In this document: one piece after another, positions 22,455 to 32,527 of the stretch | How positions within the stretch are numbered: position 1 is the first letter of the stretch | How the letters are laid out: each line of letters starts with the position of its first letter | Origin: Maratus speciosus | Lineage: Eukaryota; Arthropoda; Arachnida; Araneae; Salticidae | Reading direction: 5' to 3' | Assembly: GCA_963932465.1 (NCBI GenBank) | Contig: OZ010787.1 | Coordinates: forward strand, 31,996,087-32,060,086 | Length of the DNA: 64,000 nucleotides | Position numbers and translations under genes: made by a program | The notes under the pieces: generated by a model | Databases searched by the model: none | Seen by the model: only the letters and a program-made list of their open reading frames with translations | Told to the model about the DNA's origin: nothing

Positions 22455-22867
22455 TTAACCCCTTGAGGGACAACCAAAAATGTCTCTAAATATTGAATTC
22501 TCACCGGAGTAATCGAAAAATTTTATTTTTAACCTTCCGTCTACCAGACGGGTCCATTGGACCCGACATGTACATTCAAAATATTTATTCAAACCAGAAA
22601 TTTCTTCAAAACAAACTAAATGTACAAATCAGACAATAATAAGTTAAATAAACAAATTAAATAGTTTTAAGTAAAAATTCTGGTGTAGAATGTTTTTATA
22701 AAACTTGAGTAAAATTTCCGGTAGTTCTAGGGTTAAATAAGGAAAAGCAATTTTTCAACGATTTTCCTACAAAGTTAAAAATATAAAATTTAGTAAAAAT
22801 TTTCTGGTGAGAATCTTGTTTGAATTAGGTGGGATATATTTTATCCCACCGCCCCTCAAGGGGTTAA
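22455..22867 (-). mobile_element. Family J TTAA MITE split by B3 (J1)
   Basis: TTAA at 22455-22458 and 22864-22867, with ends CCCCTTGAGGGAC and, inverted, CCCCTTGAGGGGC. The palindrome GGTGGGATA-n5-TATCCCACC is centred 24.5 bp from the right TTAA. Cores CTCACCGGAGTAATCG and AAATTTTCTGGTGAGAATC face inward. A family B element sits inside (22529-22736), leaving about 205 bp. The whole is nested in the mariner relic. Confidence 0.85.
22529..22736 (+). mobile_element. Family B TTAA MITE (copy B3)
   Basis: Opposite orientation to B1: TTAACCTTCCGTCTACCAGA leads into GGGTCCATTGGACCC, and the right end is CCGGTAGTTCTAGGG. It is the innermost level of a three-level nest (mariner, J1, B3). Confidence 0.87.
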
Positions 22868-23266
22868 GTGGTCCAAAGATGTGATAGAGTATCGCGGGGC
22901 AAATCCGTTGTCTCCTGTCGACCATCGCTAAACATTCTGGTCCACCTCATCACCGTAAGCTTTGACAAACACGTGTCACCGTGCACAGATAGCATTCTGC
23001 GATGAATATCTGCCGGCTTACACCCTTCCAATGTTCAAAACTTAATTACAGCTCGCTGATCCGTTTTGGATGCAGTTGCATCCACACTAGTCAATTTTAC
23101 TTGAATGCCACGTCCTTAAGAATGATGTTATCACAAATCTGCTTGCGCCTGCGCACACGTGGTACATACATCTTCCCTATCGCATTTGTCTCACGAAAAT
23201 ACATTGAAAACTGTTCGAATCGCTTTCATTTGAACACGCCTTATAGAAGTTTGTAAAAAATATGAT

Positions 23267-23730
23267 TTACCCCTTAATTCTCATTCCCGTGAGATTCGAG
23301 GGCTGTGTTATTTATTCAGAATGTTTGATTTCCACCAGTTTTATAAAATAGAGTAATTGGCTTTATTATGGTATCATATTATCTGTCAAATAAGGTGAAT
23401 TTTTATTTTTCAAAAAAGTGGTGGCTATAAAAATTTGAATTTTTAAACTGTAATATAATGCGACCGTTAAGACATACTTGCCAGCTTTAACTTAAACTTC
23501 CGTAAAATATGAGTTAAGTTGACCCAGTTAAGTTGAAAGTTAAACACGTTTCAAACCAGAAATTTACTGACGAAATTAATTCAAATAGATTTCCAAGTGA
23601 AACATGATTTTAAATCTATAATGATACATCAAACAAATTTTCTGGTTAGAAACGTGCATAACCTGGGTCAATTTAACTCACATTTTACGGAAGTTTAGTT
23701 GAATGTTCGCAAGCATGGTAAAGAGGTTAA
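23267..23730 (+). mobile_element. Family F TTAA MITE carrying G2 (copy F2)
   Basis: The left end reads CCCCTTAATTCTCATTCCCG with the decayed palindrome CCCGTGAGATTCGAGGG. The right end is ACCGTTAAG, interrupted by a G element, then AGGTTAA. Core TTCCACCAGTTTTATAAAAT at 23331. The left TTAA is mutated to TTTA. Confidence 0.78.
23472..23720. mobile_element. Family G inverted-repeat MITE (copy G2)
   Basis: The arms match G1: TTAAACTTCCGTAAAATATG and GTTAAGTTGACCCAG on the left, mirrored on the right. AACCAGAAATTTACTGACG and AAATTTTCTGGTTAGAAACG are the inward cores. Both G copies seen lie inside F elements, but at different F positions. Confidence 0.75.
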
Positions 23731-24140
23731 GCAAAATTTCTTTAAATAGTAAGAAGTATAATGCCATGACAATTAACTAAAGAGGTAAAGACATGTAACA
23801 TTAACTAATAATAAAAAAATGTTTAGTTTAATGGCTGCATTATACAGGGTGTCCAAAAAAGAACCGTACAACTTGAAAATTTTATTTAATTTAAAAAAAT
23901 AGGCCTCTAGTGAAACCAGTTACAAAATAGATAGAATAACTGAAAAAGGTTCTTTCTACTGCCTTAGTAAACTTCAACCTGAGATCCTTTCGTAACACGA
24001 AGAATATCAAGACGGTATTCCAATTTAATTTACGAAGGTTTTAGCGCGTTAATATCAACAGTAGTTAATGCCGTTTTGATCTTTTGTTTCAATTCTATGA
24101 ATTGATTTCGTAGGGCTCTTAGAAAATGTTTTACGTATTT
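23731..24140. other. AT-rich DNA without a recognisable feature
   Basis: No gene or complete element is recognisable. The phrase ACAGGGTGTCCAAAAAAGAAC at 23845-23865 resembles a mariner-type terminus but has no partner. Confidence 0.4.
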
Positions 24141-24148
24141 ATTCCACA

Positions 24149-24683
24149 ATGGAGTTATGAATAAAGAGGAGGAGGCATATAGATTACTGTCTACGAGTTG
24201 TGAGTGAAGTCACTGAGGAGGTTGTCACAAGATGGCGTCCGCCTTTTTTAAATGGGATATATAGTTTCTGAGGCAGGCGAGATTCCAGCCAGTAAAATTT
24301 AATAGAATATTTCGTGTTTTTTAAGCGTCTTGTTCATGGGAATATTTTCCCACAAATATGGTAAAAATTTCTATTTATATTTACTGGTGTCAGTTTGCTT
24401 GTAAAACCGTCGGTTTGTTTCACTGGTTGTCACAATATTGTCGAAATGCATGGCCTGACATCCGCCAAAGTAAACTTGAATCAGTAAAAATTAAAATCCG
24501 TTTATACCATTATTCATGACTGAAATTTTGCGTTAATAAGTTGTTTAAATAAGGAGAATAGTTCTATATAATTTTACCTTTGAAAGTTTCCACTGGTTGT
24601 AATCAACCCCTGCGAAAGCGGTTACAGTTGAAGCTTCACTATTTTAAGGATATGTCAGTTCCACCTTATTAATAGTTCCATGC
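24149..24683 (+). mobile_element. Family E hAT-type MITE (copy E1)
   Basis: Flanked by ATTCCACA on both sides (24141-24148, 24684-24691). The left end is ATGGAGTTATGAATAAAGAG, then GAGGAG. The right end inverted is GCATGGAACTATTAATAAGG, so the termini are similar but distinguishable. The 535-bp body holds several inward-facing cores (CAGTAAAATTTAATAGAATA, TTTACTGGTGTCAG) and two TTGTCACAA-ATGGC/ATTGTC motifs. It is non-coding. Eight copies lie in this window and seven keep an 8-bp duplication. Confidence 0.88.
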
Positions 24684-24691
24684 ATTCCACA

Positions 24692-25329
24692 CATTCTTCA
24701 CTTCACGGGATCTGCCATTTTGTATCTGAATTCTTTAGGAATCATTTACGTGTTTTGCCTATCACCAGACATCCATGACATATATGTCTAGTAACTATGC
24801 CTATATGGGACTAGTGAAATCTATGACAAGAAGCATACTGTAGAAAAAACTTTGCGAGTTATTCTATCTATTGTTGTAACTATTTTTGCTGTATGTCTGT
24901 TCTCTTTCTTTAAATTAAATTTTGAAAATGCATGGATATTTTAGGCACACCATGCATTATGCGTTTACATCTATACTGACTTTTTCAGGCATTACTTGTA
25001 TAGTAATAAATCAGCTATCATGCTTGTCAGTTATATAGTCACGAAACAGTTTCATAACATAGTTACTTAGCTATATTTTAATTCAATATTTAAAAAAATC
25101 CTCTATTGTTTTTATAGAACTAACATGTCATTTCACATTTTATTAGTAAAAACAGTACTTTTGCGTCCAATAAAAATCAAATATATTTACAGAAACACTA
25201 CTCATATATGCATCTGTTCTACAAAAAAAAAAAAAAAAAAAAATGATTTTTTTAAAAAATATCTTCAAAGTTCATTTAAAAAATCTGTGTCCTTTAAAAA
25301 AATTAAAAACTCATAAAAAATCACATCTC
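24692..25329. other. AT-rich DNA without a recognisable gene
   Basis: A/T-rich, with a 23-bp A run at 25220-25242. The 25125-25316 frame is a lysine-rich translation of that run. Confidence 0.5.
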
Positions 25330-25571
25330 ACCTTGATCGTTAGCACAAGAAGTAGCATTTAGCTTCGCCATTTCTGGAATAACGGTTTTACCTTTTCATC
25401 CGAGGCATCTTTAGTACCGAATGAAATTAATTTTATCGTTTTGACGGAGATTATACGCTTTTTCCTCTTTTTCTTAATATCCCCCTACTCGTTCATTTAT
25501 GATCTGGCGAAATCTATTGTCAATTATCTCATTGGACATTAGATTGCACAGTCTCTTCTCCATTTCATCTT

Positions 25572-25789
25572 TTAACCTTTTCCGGCACGGAGTGCCCATT
25601 TGTGTAAAATGATGAAATGATGGACTGACACAAGGATTTATAAAAAAATTTATTAGAAAATTAAAAACTTTCTTACTTTCCTCTGCTTTATAAAATGAAA
25701 ATTTTAATTAAATATTCTTGGAGCCGTTTGTCAGTCTCGAATTAAAATTAGGTGTCCTTTTTTGTGGACACCGCCAGCTAAAGGGTTAA
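25572..25789 (-). mobile_element. Family L TTAA MITE (copy L1)
   Basis: TTAA at 25572-25575 and 25786-25789; ends CCTTTTCCGGCACGG and, inverted, CCCTTTAGCTGGCGG. The palindrome GGTGTCC-n8-GGACACC is centred 24 bp from the right TTAA. It is inserted in the 3' part of the Penelope-like element. The minus-strand sequence below it still reads DEMEKRLCNLMSNEIIDN, apparently the same gene continuing. Confidence 0.83.
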
Positions 25790-25792
25790 TAA

Positions 25793-26219
25793 TGCAGTAG
25801 TTTCAATGGCCTTTCTAATTAATGCAATGTGAAATTTGTCATAGTTAACACTTCGTTCGATCGATATTGTATTCATTTTAATGGGGATTTCTATATTAAT
25901 TTTTGAGAGGGCCGTTGTTTGGTTGTAATTTTTTAAATCATGGATATGTTCTTTTTAACCTTTCTTCAATTTTACGTTTAGTCATTCCTATATAACATAT
26001 CTCTTTGTTTTTGTTATTTCTCTGAGAAATTTTATAAATTCCAGCCGTTTGTTGTTTATCGCATTTTTCAATATGTATCCGTATCATTTTAAAGAGGGGT
26101 TGATTCGGTGTTATCGATAAATATTTTCCAAGTTTACTTACTTCTCTTTTTATCTTAAGTGATATTCCTTTTAAGAATGGAATGGGGAGGGGGAGGGTTG
26201 TAAATTCTAGCTTTTTCAA
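25793..26219 (-). pseudogene. Penelope-like GIY-YIG endonuclease domain, frameshifted
   Basis: The minus frame reads CDKQQTAGIYKISQRNNKN, then KEICYIGMTKRKIEERLKR. It has the GIY and YIG motifs 15-20 residues apart and the conserved arginine after YIG, as in GIY-YIG nucleases. After TYP a stop and a frameshift occur (near 25920-25940). The alternative frame then continues TALSKINIEIPIKMNTISIE and SVNYDKFHIALIRKAIETT, plausible for the helical part carrying the catalytic glutamate. In this family the domain nicks the target for priming. Upstream on the same strand, KLEFTTLPLPIPFLKGISLK is the RT-nuclease linker. Confidence 0.8.
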
Positions 26220-26509
26220 TGCCAGCTGAATTAGATCAATTATTTCTTGAGCTTTTCGTATTAGTTTTTGGATTGTTTTCTTCGTATGTCCTGCATTTAT
26301 TCCTATTTTATCTAAATAGTCTAATTCTTGTTTTAGTAGTTTTTCCGTTGAACATATGTATAGTGCTCTGTTAATATATATATTTAATGCTGTAATTTTG
26401 TAGGTGATTGTAGGGGGGGGGGGGGTGTATATTAGCTGTATTTGAAATTATGCTGAGGTTAGCCGTAGGTTTTCTGTAAACAGTAGTTTGCATTTTATGT
26501 TCTTTACAT

Positions 26510-27480
26510 TTATTTTGCATCTAAGTATGGTAAGGATCGATTATTTTCTTCTTCTATTGTAAATTGAATATCTGTATTATATACATTTATTCCGTTTAGT
26601 AAAGCTGTAATGCTTATTTTATTGCTTGTTATTATAAAGATATCATTAACATATCTTATCAAAATCTGTATTTCTTTTCTGTTCCTGTTTATTATACTTT
26701 CTTCTAGTATTCGTATTTTCCATTCTGATATTACATTCGATATGGGGGCGCCCATGGGTACTCCTTTAAGTTGTTTGTATATTTTATTATTAAAGTTGAA
26801 GATATTTTTATTCAGTATGAGGTTTGTCGTGCTTTGTATTGAATTAACCATGTAGCGGGCGGTGTTCACAAAAAAAGGACACCTAATTTTCAGAGTACTG
26901 GCACCGAGAATATTTAATTAAAATTTTCCGTTTATAAAGTAGGGGAAAATAAGCAAGTTTTTATTTCCTGACAAATTCATTTGTAAATTCCGTGTCAGTC
27001 CATCATTTTACAAAAATTTTTAATTTTGCATTTATAAATTTTAATAATTTTTTTAATTACTAAGCGCCAGAATGGATTAACGATTTTCAGATCGGAATAG
27101 TTATTTTCAATAGTATCATTAAATTCCTCGTTCATTTATTTTAGATAAATTGATTGGTAAAAGTAGTTACGCCCAGGCTTATCATGTAATCGCCTGGTTG
27201 TGGTATGTATTCTCATATTTTTTGCTTAAACATACGTGTTGAGTTTACAGATGAATTTGACGGGGGGGGGGGGGGCAACATTTTTTCATATATCCTATGC
27301 ATACATTTTTCTAGGTCGTTGGATGGACTAATGTTTTTACTTACGATCGGCCTTAGTTTAAACGGTATTTTGTGGTCTTTCTATTTTCCAAAAATCATCG
27401 GTGTATTAGGTGTGAAATTTTGTTTAGCTGGTTTATTATCATTCGGCAAGTTTCATTTTTTGATCAGCTCGTCTGATTTT
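26510..27480 (-). pseudogene. Penelope-like reverse transcriptase, interrupted
   Basis: On the minus strand, 26843-26510 encodes FNNKIYKQLKGVPMGAPISN and then ILIRYVNDIFIITSNK. The QxxGxPMGxPxS box and the RYVDDIF-type box identify Penelope-like RT motifs 4 and 5. The second reads YVND, so one of the two catalytic aspartates is changed. Further upstream (27480-27250), with stops and shifts, IPFKLRPIVSKNISPSND and the preceding GK-DHK match the fingers motif (G-P-K-x-HK, P-x-RPIVS). The family L element at 26844-27080 separates the halves; the first residues of the 26510-26869 frame come from that element. It is non-functional. Confidence 0.83.
26844..27080 (+). mobile_element. Family L TTAA MITE (copy L2)
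   Basis: TTAA at 26844-26847 and 27077-27080. The left end CCATGTAGCGGGC leads into GGTGTTC-n8-GGACACC, the L palindrome, again centred about 24 bp from the TTAA. The right end CGCCAGAATGGA is diverged. It splits the reverse transcriptase gene. Confidence 0.78.
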
Positions 27481-27500
27481 TTAGTTAATTTGTTTATCTA

Positions 27501-27911
27501 ACGTTGTTTGGGAATATCAACCTTGAATCCGCAAGGGTTGATCGTTTGTTCTAGGGCCGCGTGCCCGACCCTTTCCGCTCTTCGATGACTTTAATTTGTG
27601 TAATTTTTCTGTTAAATTTGATCTTTATTAAATTTTTCAATAAAATTATTAATTAATACATGTAATTAGATACAACATTATTTAATATTGTGAAATTTTT
27701 TTTCACAAGATTATAATTATAATGTCAAACCTAGTCATACCGAGCTCGTTTTGTTCGTATGACTTTTTACTATCAATTTACATAAAAACAATTCCACCAA
27801 GATGGGGCTTTCACAAAATAAATCCGCGGCATTTATTAATAAATGAGCGCCGCAGAATTCGTGGAGAGATGCATTCCGGGTGTCCTTACTTACGTCACAT
27901 TAGCCCAGACC
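27501..27911. other. AT-rich DNA, possible 5' Penelope remains
   Basis: The first 100 bases are GC-richer (CGCAAGGGTTGATCG, then GGGCCGCGTGCCCGACCC) and may be the upstream part of the Penelope-like element. The rest is A/T-rich with no recognisable feature. Confidence 0.35.
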
Positions 27912-28162
27912 ACCACCCCCTCAGTACTACGCCTGTGCGCTGACACAAAAATGGCGGCAGCCGAAGGCGGATTATTTTCAACGTGTGTACGGTCCCTTAA
28001 ATATTCGTACCAATACCATTTTTTAAGTTTTTTCGCTTTATTTTCCTAAGATTAAACAAGCCAGAGAAATCTTTTATAAAATACTGGTGTCTATATTTAA
28101 GGGACCTTACCTACGTTAAAAAAAATCCGTCTTCGTCAGCCGCCATTTTGGGTCAGTGCTCA

Positions 28163-29796
28163 ATGGAGTTATGAATAAAGAGGAGGAAACATATAGTGTA
28201 CTGTCTACCAGTTGCGAGTGAAGTAACTGAGGTGGTTGTCACAATATGGCAGCTGCTTTTTTAAAATTTCTATGTTTAGTTTCTGATTACCGCCGGTGAA
28301 AACTTCCCAACAGTAAAATTGATTAGATAATTTCGTCTTACTTAAGCGTCTTATTCAATGATTTTTTTTTCTCACATATGTTGCCAAAATATCTATTTGT
28401 TCTTACTTGTGTCAGTTTGCCTTGTAAGACTATCAGTTTGTTTCCCTCGTTGTCAAAATATGGCGGAAACGCAGGGTGGGACTATCGATAAAGTGACTTC
28501 TACCAGTAAAAATGAAAATCTGTTTCTACCCCTATTTATGACTGAAATTTTGCAATAATAAGGCGTTTAACCCTTTATCTACGGCATTATGATCTACTGC
28601 AATTTGTTTCATGTAATATTTTTTTTTTCAGTTACTACAATGAAAATTAAAGGATAAATATAAAAAAATACTCACCCGTGAGAAATTTAATTATTTAGAG
28701 GTAATTAATTAAAGTGGTACTTTAAAGTACCGTCAGTACACTATGACTAAAATATCATAACAGAAAACCCATAAGGAATTTCAACTGGCACCAGAAAATA
28801 TTTTCGATTTAACAAGTATATGAAATATAGGCATTTTCTTATTTACAAATAAATCGTTTGGCAAATTCCGGTGCCTATCATTTATTTCAACACTTTAGAA
28901 TTGAAAATCTTTTGCTCCTGAAAGGGTTAAAAAAACTATTTTTTCTTTAAGTTTCTATCTTGTTAGCTGTCCTTTAGTTATGCGACGTCTATACCGTCTA
29001 TATCGACGTCGGACAACACGTTCTCTCGCATCTCCACATATGCAATATTTGAATTTACATATGCCATTTCTAGCATAGCAAAAACGAGCCGGTTCCATAA
29101 CATTTACGATTTCTAATAAAAAATAACAATGAAACAGAAAAGAAATACCAGGGAAATCATTACTACACTACATTTTAGTAATTACATTTTAAAGCAGATG
29201 AAAACGATGGATAACTACACTGACGAAAAGTAAACAAAAAGTTTTTCTCCAACACGCAGTGTACTGACGGTACTTATAAGTACCACCGAGTAATTCAACT
29301 GTTAAATCAAATACATACACCGTTCATCTAAAATAGCTTATCAAATTGTATTCTAAGATCATAATGAACACATAAAATAATCCAACACTTATCTTATATC
29401 CTTTACTGTGTTTGCAGCAATGAAAAGAAGAGCGTGACAATCTGTAGAAAATGTCGGCAGAAAATACATCGACTGCTTCAAAGATAGCCTCATTCCTCTC
29501 TAAAATAACGAACCTAGAACTACTGCTGCCATGTATTCGGATAAAATGGAGTTAAAGTGTGTTTTCTGTAAAGTACCATTAAAATATTAGTAATATTCAC
29601 TATGGTATAAAAGTTTAAAGTGAGTGGTACTTATAAGTACCGTCAGTAGATAAAGGGTTAAATAAACAAAAAAATTCTATATAAATTTACTGGTGGAAAT
29701 TTCCACCGGTGGTAAACAATCCCTGCGATAGCGGTTATAGTTTAAGTTTCACTATTTTAAGGATATGTCAGTTCCTTTTTATTAATAGTTCCATCC
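28163..29796 (+). mobile_element. Family E hAT-type MITE carrying D2 (copy E2)
   Basis: Target duplication AGTGCTCA (28155-28162) and AGCGCTCA (29797-29804), one mismatch. Left end ATGGAGTTATGAATAAAGAG, right end inverted GGATGGAACTATTAATAAAA. The body matches E1 but a family D element splits it at a TTAA (GGCGTTTAA and TTAAATAAAC). It is the middle level of the nest M2, E2, D2. Confidence 0.87.
28567..29661 (-). mobile_element. Family D TTAA element, 1.09 kb (copy D2)
   Basis: TTAA at 28567-28570 and 29658-29661; inverted relative to D1 and matching it over the whole length. The palindrome GGTACTTATAAGTACC lies 24 bp inside the right TTAA, and two further copies sit inside as in D1. The empty site is visible in sister E elements (for example TTGTTTAAATAAGG near 24541), which directly shows TTAA duplication. 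Confidence 0.88.
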
Positions 29797-29826
29797 AGCG
29801 CTCAGGCCTAGTATTTAGGGGCGGAG

Positions 29827-30811
29827 CCCAGACTCTCTAGTGCAGAGTTCGCCAATTATGGCACACTGAATAACACTAATTTTTTAAAGAAATAGCCGAT
29901 TTCTTGAATCGGAGAGATTCGACGATTAGATAAGGCAATGATAACTATAACATTTTAGTGGTGTCTAGCGTGCCACAGTTAGCCTCCCCTGCTCTAGAGG
30001 AAGCCAGGTTGAAAAGGAAAATATTGGAAAATTCAGTGTAATATCATTATTAGTAATCACGTTAATTTGTTTCCGTCTACATCTTCGAAGTGTCATGTCT
30101 TGAGCAATTTTTCAAAACGTGGTTCCAAGTAACTCCAGGAACCCAACAACAATGTTTCGATTGTGTCGGTGCATCGATTGACGACCATTTTGTTTGTAAG
30201 ATCAGTGTTCTAAGCGATGTTTTGATTTTATAGAAGCGGCCAAGTCTACAAGACTATTTTCAAAGGTAACATTAATGTCTAATATCCGTATATAATTCCG
30301 CTTTTTGATCATTAAGTCAAGTCTTAAATTTCAACTTCCGATGACTTGACTCATGATTTCCCATTTGCCAAAGGCGCCCCCCCCCCCCCCAGATTGCATT
30401 ATTAACATTAGCAGTAAGTTTGAATTTTTCTGATATTATCTTGCCGTGACAAATTTGAATTGAGAAATTCGCTGCGAATCTCCTGCAATGTATACCATCA
30501 CCCACTTGCATGAGTAGTTTGTAGTGAAACTGATGACAAGACCGTCTTTAATTCACAAAAGTGACGAAAGCAAAAAATCCCTCTATTGAGAGAACAGACA
30601 ATCAGCGGATAACCAGAAATTGCAAAAAAATTATTCGGTTTGCACCACTTTTTTAAAACGCTATACTTTACAAATACCAAAAAAGCCTCGCCTTCAAACG
30701 CACAAATGTTACCCGAGCTTGTTTATGATGGTAAAAAGAAACAATGCATGTTCATTAAAAGTGCGTATACATCAGTAAACCAGTTCAGGTCTATGGACAC
30801 CTTCGAAGAGG
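29827..30811. other. Unexplained DNA without a supported gene
   Basis: No element ends are defined. A C14 or longer run lies at 30376-30390. Frames at 30317-30511 and 30498-30680 (minus) and 30640-30894 (plus) show no family resemblance, and the last one runs into a TTAA element. Confidence 0.4.
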
Positions 30812-31019
30812 TTAACACTAGAACGCCCGGAAGGAGTCGATCCGACTCCGACCATATGATTAAATATCAACTGGGACCAGAAATTCTTTCATAAAATAAG
30901 TTAAATTTAAACAACTCAGATTTACGTTAAATAAATCAGTCAAATAATTTTAAATAAAAATTCTGATGTCAAATATTTTTATGAAACTTGAGTAAAATTT
31001 CCGGGCGTTCTAGTGTTAA
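30812..31019 (+). mobile_element. Family A TTAA MITE (copy A4)
   Basis: TTAA at 30812-30815 and 31016-31019. CACTAGAACGCCCGGAA leads into GGAGTCGATCCGACTCC at the left; the right end is TTCCGGGCGTTCTAGTG. The intact palindrome is centred 25.5 bp from the left TTAA. Confidence 0.87.
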
Positions 31020-31479
31020 ACTTATAGTGTAACAGCTGTATGCAGTTAATGTGGCATGGTTTGATTACTACTTTGCTGTAAGTTTGCTGTATTTTTGATT
31101 ATTTGTTTGCCGTTAATTTTAAATAATATTGATGCATCATGAATTTACTTGCACGACAAGTTTGCTGCAGTTTCAAAGTGTGGTGACTCCGGCGTTTGCG
31201 TTATCTTGTTGCAGTCTTGTTATGAACTTTCAGTCTTGTCACGCTGAGATTGCTCTAACTTTGCAGGTTTTCAAAGCAAGATTTCTGCAAATTTTCTGCA
31301 AACTAAAAATGCTATGTGGGCTTTCTTTTTCTGTTAACTACTGCATTACACATCCTGCGATATTACGGAGAGATTTAGATTTGTATTATGAAATAGTTTG
31401 GAACATAGGCGTTTGGTTATTTATGAGTGTTAGTGCGCAGTGTACGGAAACTTAGTTTTCTATTTCAGTTAATTCTGAC
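31020..31479. other. Unexplained DNA with a 108-codon frame
   Basis: A plus frame (31129-31455) begins MMHHEFTCTTSLLQFQSVV and is cysteine-rich and hydrophobic. It has no domain I recognise, no convincing start context and no partner exon, so I do not call it a gene. Confidence 0.3.
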
Positions 31480-31687
31480 TTAACCCTAGATCTACCGGGA
31501 ATTTTATTCAAGTTTTAATAAAACGTTCTACACCAGAATTTTTATTTAAAACTATTTAACTTATTTATTTACCTTATTTTTGTCTGGTTTGTATACTTGG
31601 TTTATTTTAAAGAAATTTCTGGTTTGAATGAATATTTTGTATGTACCTGTCGGGTCCAATGGACCCGTCTGGTAGACGGAGGGTTAA
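31480..31687 (-). mobile_element. Family B TTAA MITE (copy B4)
   Basis: Ends CCCTAGATCTACCGG and GTAGACGGAGGG; GGGTCCAATGGACCC in the right place. Slightly more diverged than the other B copies. Confidence 0.85.
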
Positions 31688-32035
31688 TATTTGTCAGTCA
31701 GAATTTCATGTGTTAAATTGACACAATGTTGGTCGTCAATTTTCTACGATATGTGTGTTTCGAGATAATGACTGCACCGATTTTTCTGAAAATCTGTTTT
31801 CTAGATAGGATTTTCGAAATTATATATCAAGAAATATTTTGAAAATGTTTGGATTTTATATGAAATTCCGAACAGACTAATAAAAAATGGCCTAGTATTT
31901 ATTATAAAGATGTATTTTTTCTAAAAAAAAGCTTGCAAATATTTCATTCAAGAAAAATATCGTAGGCGGGACTAAGGATCAAGTGTACGCCTTTAGTCAA
32001 CAACATATTGTTTTAGAAAAACGAGTATACTGGTA

Positions 32036-32192
32036 CAGGGTTGCAATGGATCTTGGAAATTTTCAAGGAAAGTACCAGTATTTGCTTATAGAAAAACTCG
32101 CTTTACATAGTCACGCTATTACCTAAGGCGAGTTTTTGTATAAGAAAATACTGGTATTTTTCTGAAAAATTCCCTGACCAGCAGCAAACCTG
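32036..32192. mobile_element. Palindromic MITE with CAGGGTTGC ends
   Basis: The ends are CAGGGTTGCAATGGATCTTG and, inverted, CAGGTTTGCTGCTGG. Inside, TACCAGTATTTGCTTATAGA (32073) pairs with an inverted copy near 32150. GAAAAACTCGC and GGCGAGTTTTTG form the central stem. No clear target duplication. The CAG termini suggest hAT. Confidence 0.65.
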
Positions 32193-32527
32193 ACTCGTTG
32201 TCGGTCAAAAAGTGTTAATATTTCAAGTCTTTCAAAAACGGTGGTAAGTATAGTTTCTACTTAATTTATATCCCAACTGAGCAATATACGTATATCTAAA
32301 TCTGAGAAAAAAATGGTTTTATAATGGCTTTATTTCGTTTCAAATGAATTAGTTCGAACATTCTGGTGGCAGTCAATCGTTTGAAAACTTCAGTAAAATA
32401 AAAATATTTTCCCTGCGAAAGTGCAGCGATAGTTAGATAAAAGCAATGTTTTTATGAGACAATGAAAGGTATAAACATGTTTACAGGTATATTATTTTTT
32501 ATCATCATTTTACTAGTGCTATAAAAA

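Larger units (their letters stand above)
22175..23241 (-). mobile_element. Mariner-type relic with TA flanks, split by element J1
   Basis: The left terminus CGAGGGGTGTTCAAATGAAAG and the inverted right terminus AGGCGTGTTCAAATGAAAG share GTGTTCAAATGAAAG, and both ends abut TA. On the minus strand the part next to the left end encodes WFHDQSTSFFEDGIRDLLKQWDTCLNAMGDF. That fits the C terminus of mariner-type transposases (W-F, aromatic-x-x-GI-x-x-L-x-x-R/QWDKCL-x-x-x-G-x-Y/F). The other half (22868-23241) has only short minus-strand frames with stops. Without J1 it is about 650 bp, half of a 1.3-kb mariner, so an internal deletion is likely. It cannot encode an active enzyme. Confidence 0.72.
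25330..27500 (-). mobile_element. Penelope-like retroelement, decayed, with two TTAA insertions
   Basis: Read on the minus strand, the order is reverse transcriptase fingers (about 27500-27100), RT palm (26843-26510), linker, GIY-YIG endonuclease (26219-25793) and a short 3' region to about 25330. RT followed by a C-terminal GIY-YIG nuclease is the plan of endonuclease-positive Penelope-like elements. Family L elements at 26844-27080 and 25572-25789 interrupt it. Frameshifts, stops and G-runs at 26413-26425 and 27260-27273 show it is dead. The outer limits are estimates based on where coding similarity fades. Confidence 0.8.
27912..29826. mobile_element. Family M element split by E2 and D2 (copy M2)
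   Basis: The left arm reads GACCACCACCCCCTCAGTAC, then GCGCTGACACAAAAATGGCG, as in M1. The right arm starts at GCCGCCATTTTGGGTCAGTG (28139). It is cut by the family E element at AGTGCTCA and resumes after it as AGCGCTCAGGCCTAGTATTT to about 29826. Removing the insertion restores the M1 arrangement of about 280 bp. Confidence 0.78.

Noticed and set aside
31129..31455. 108-codon plus frame with several cysteines
   Set aside because: No family resemblance and no supporting context; lies between two TTAA elements in transposon-rich DNA.
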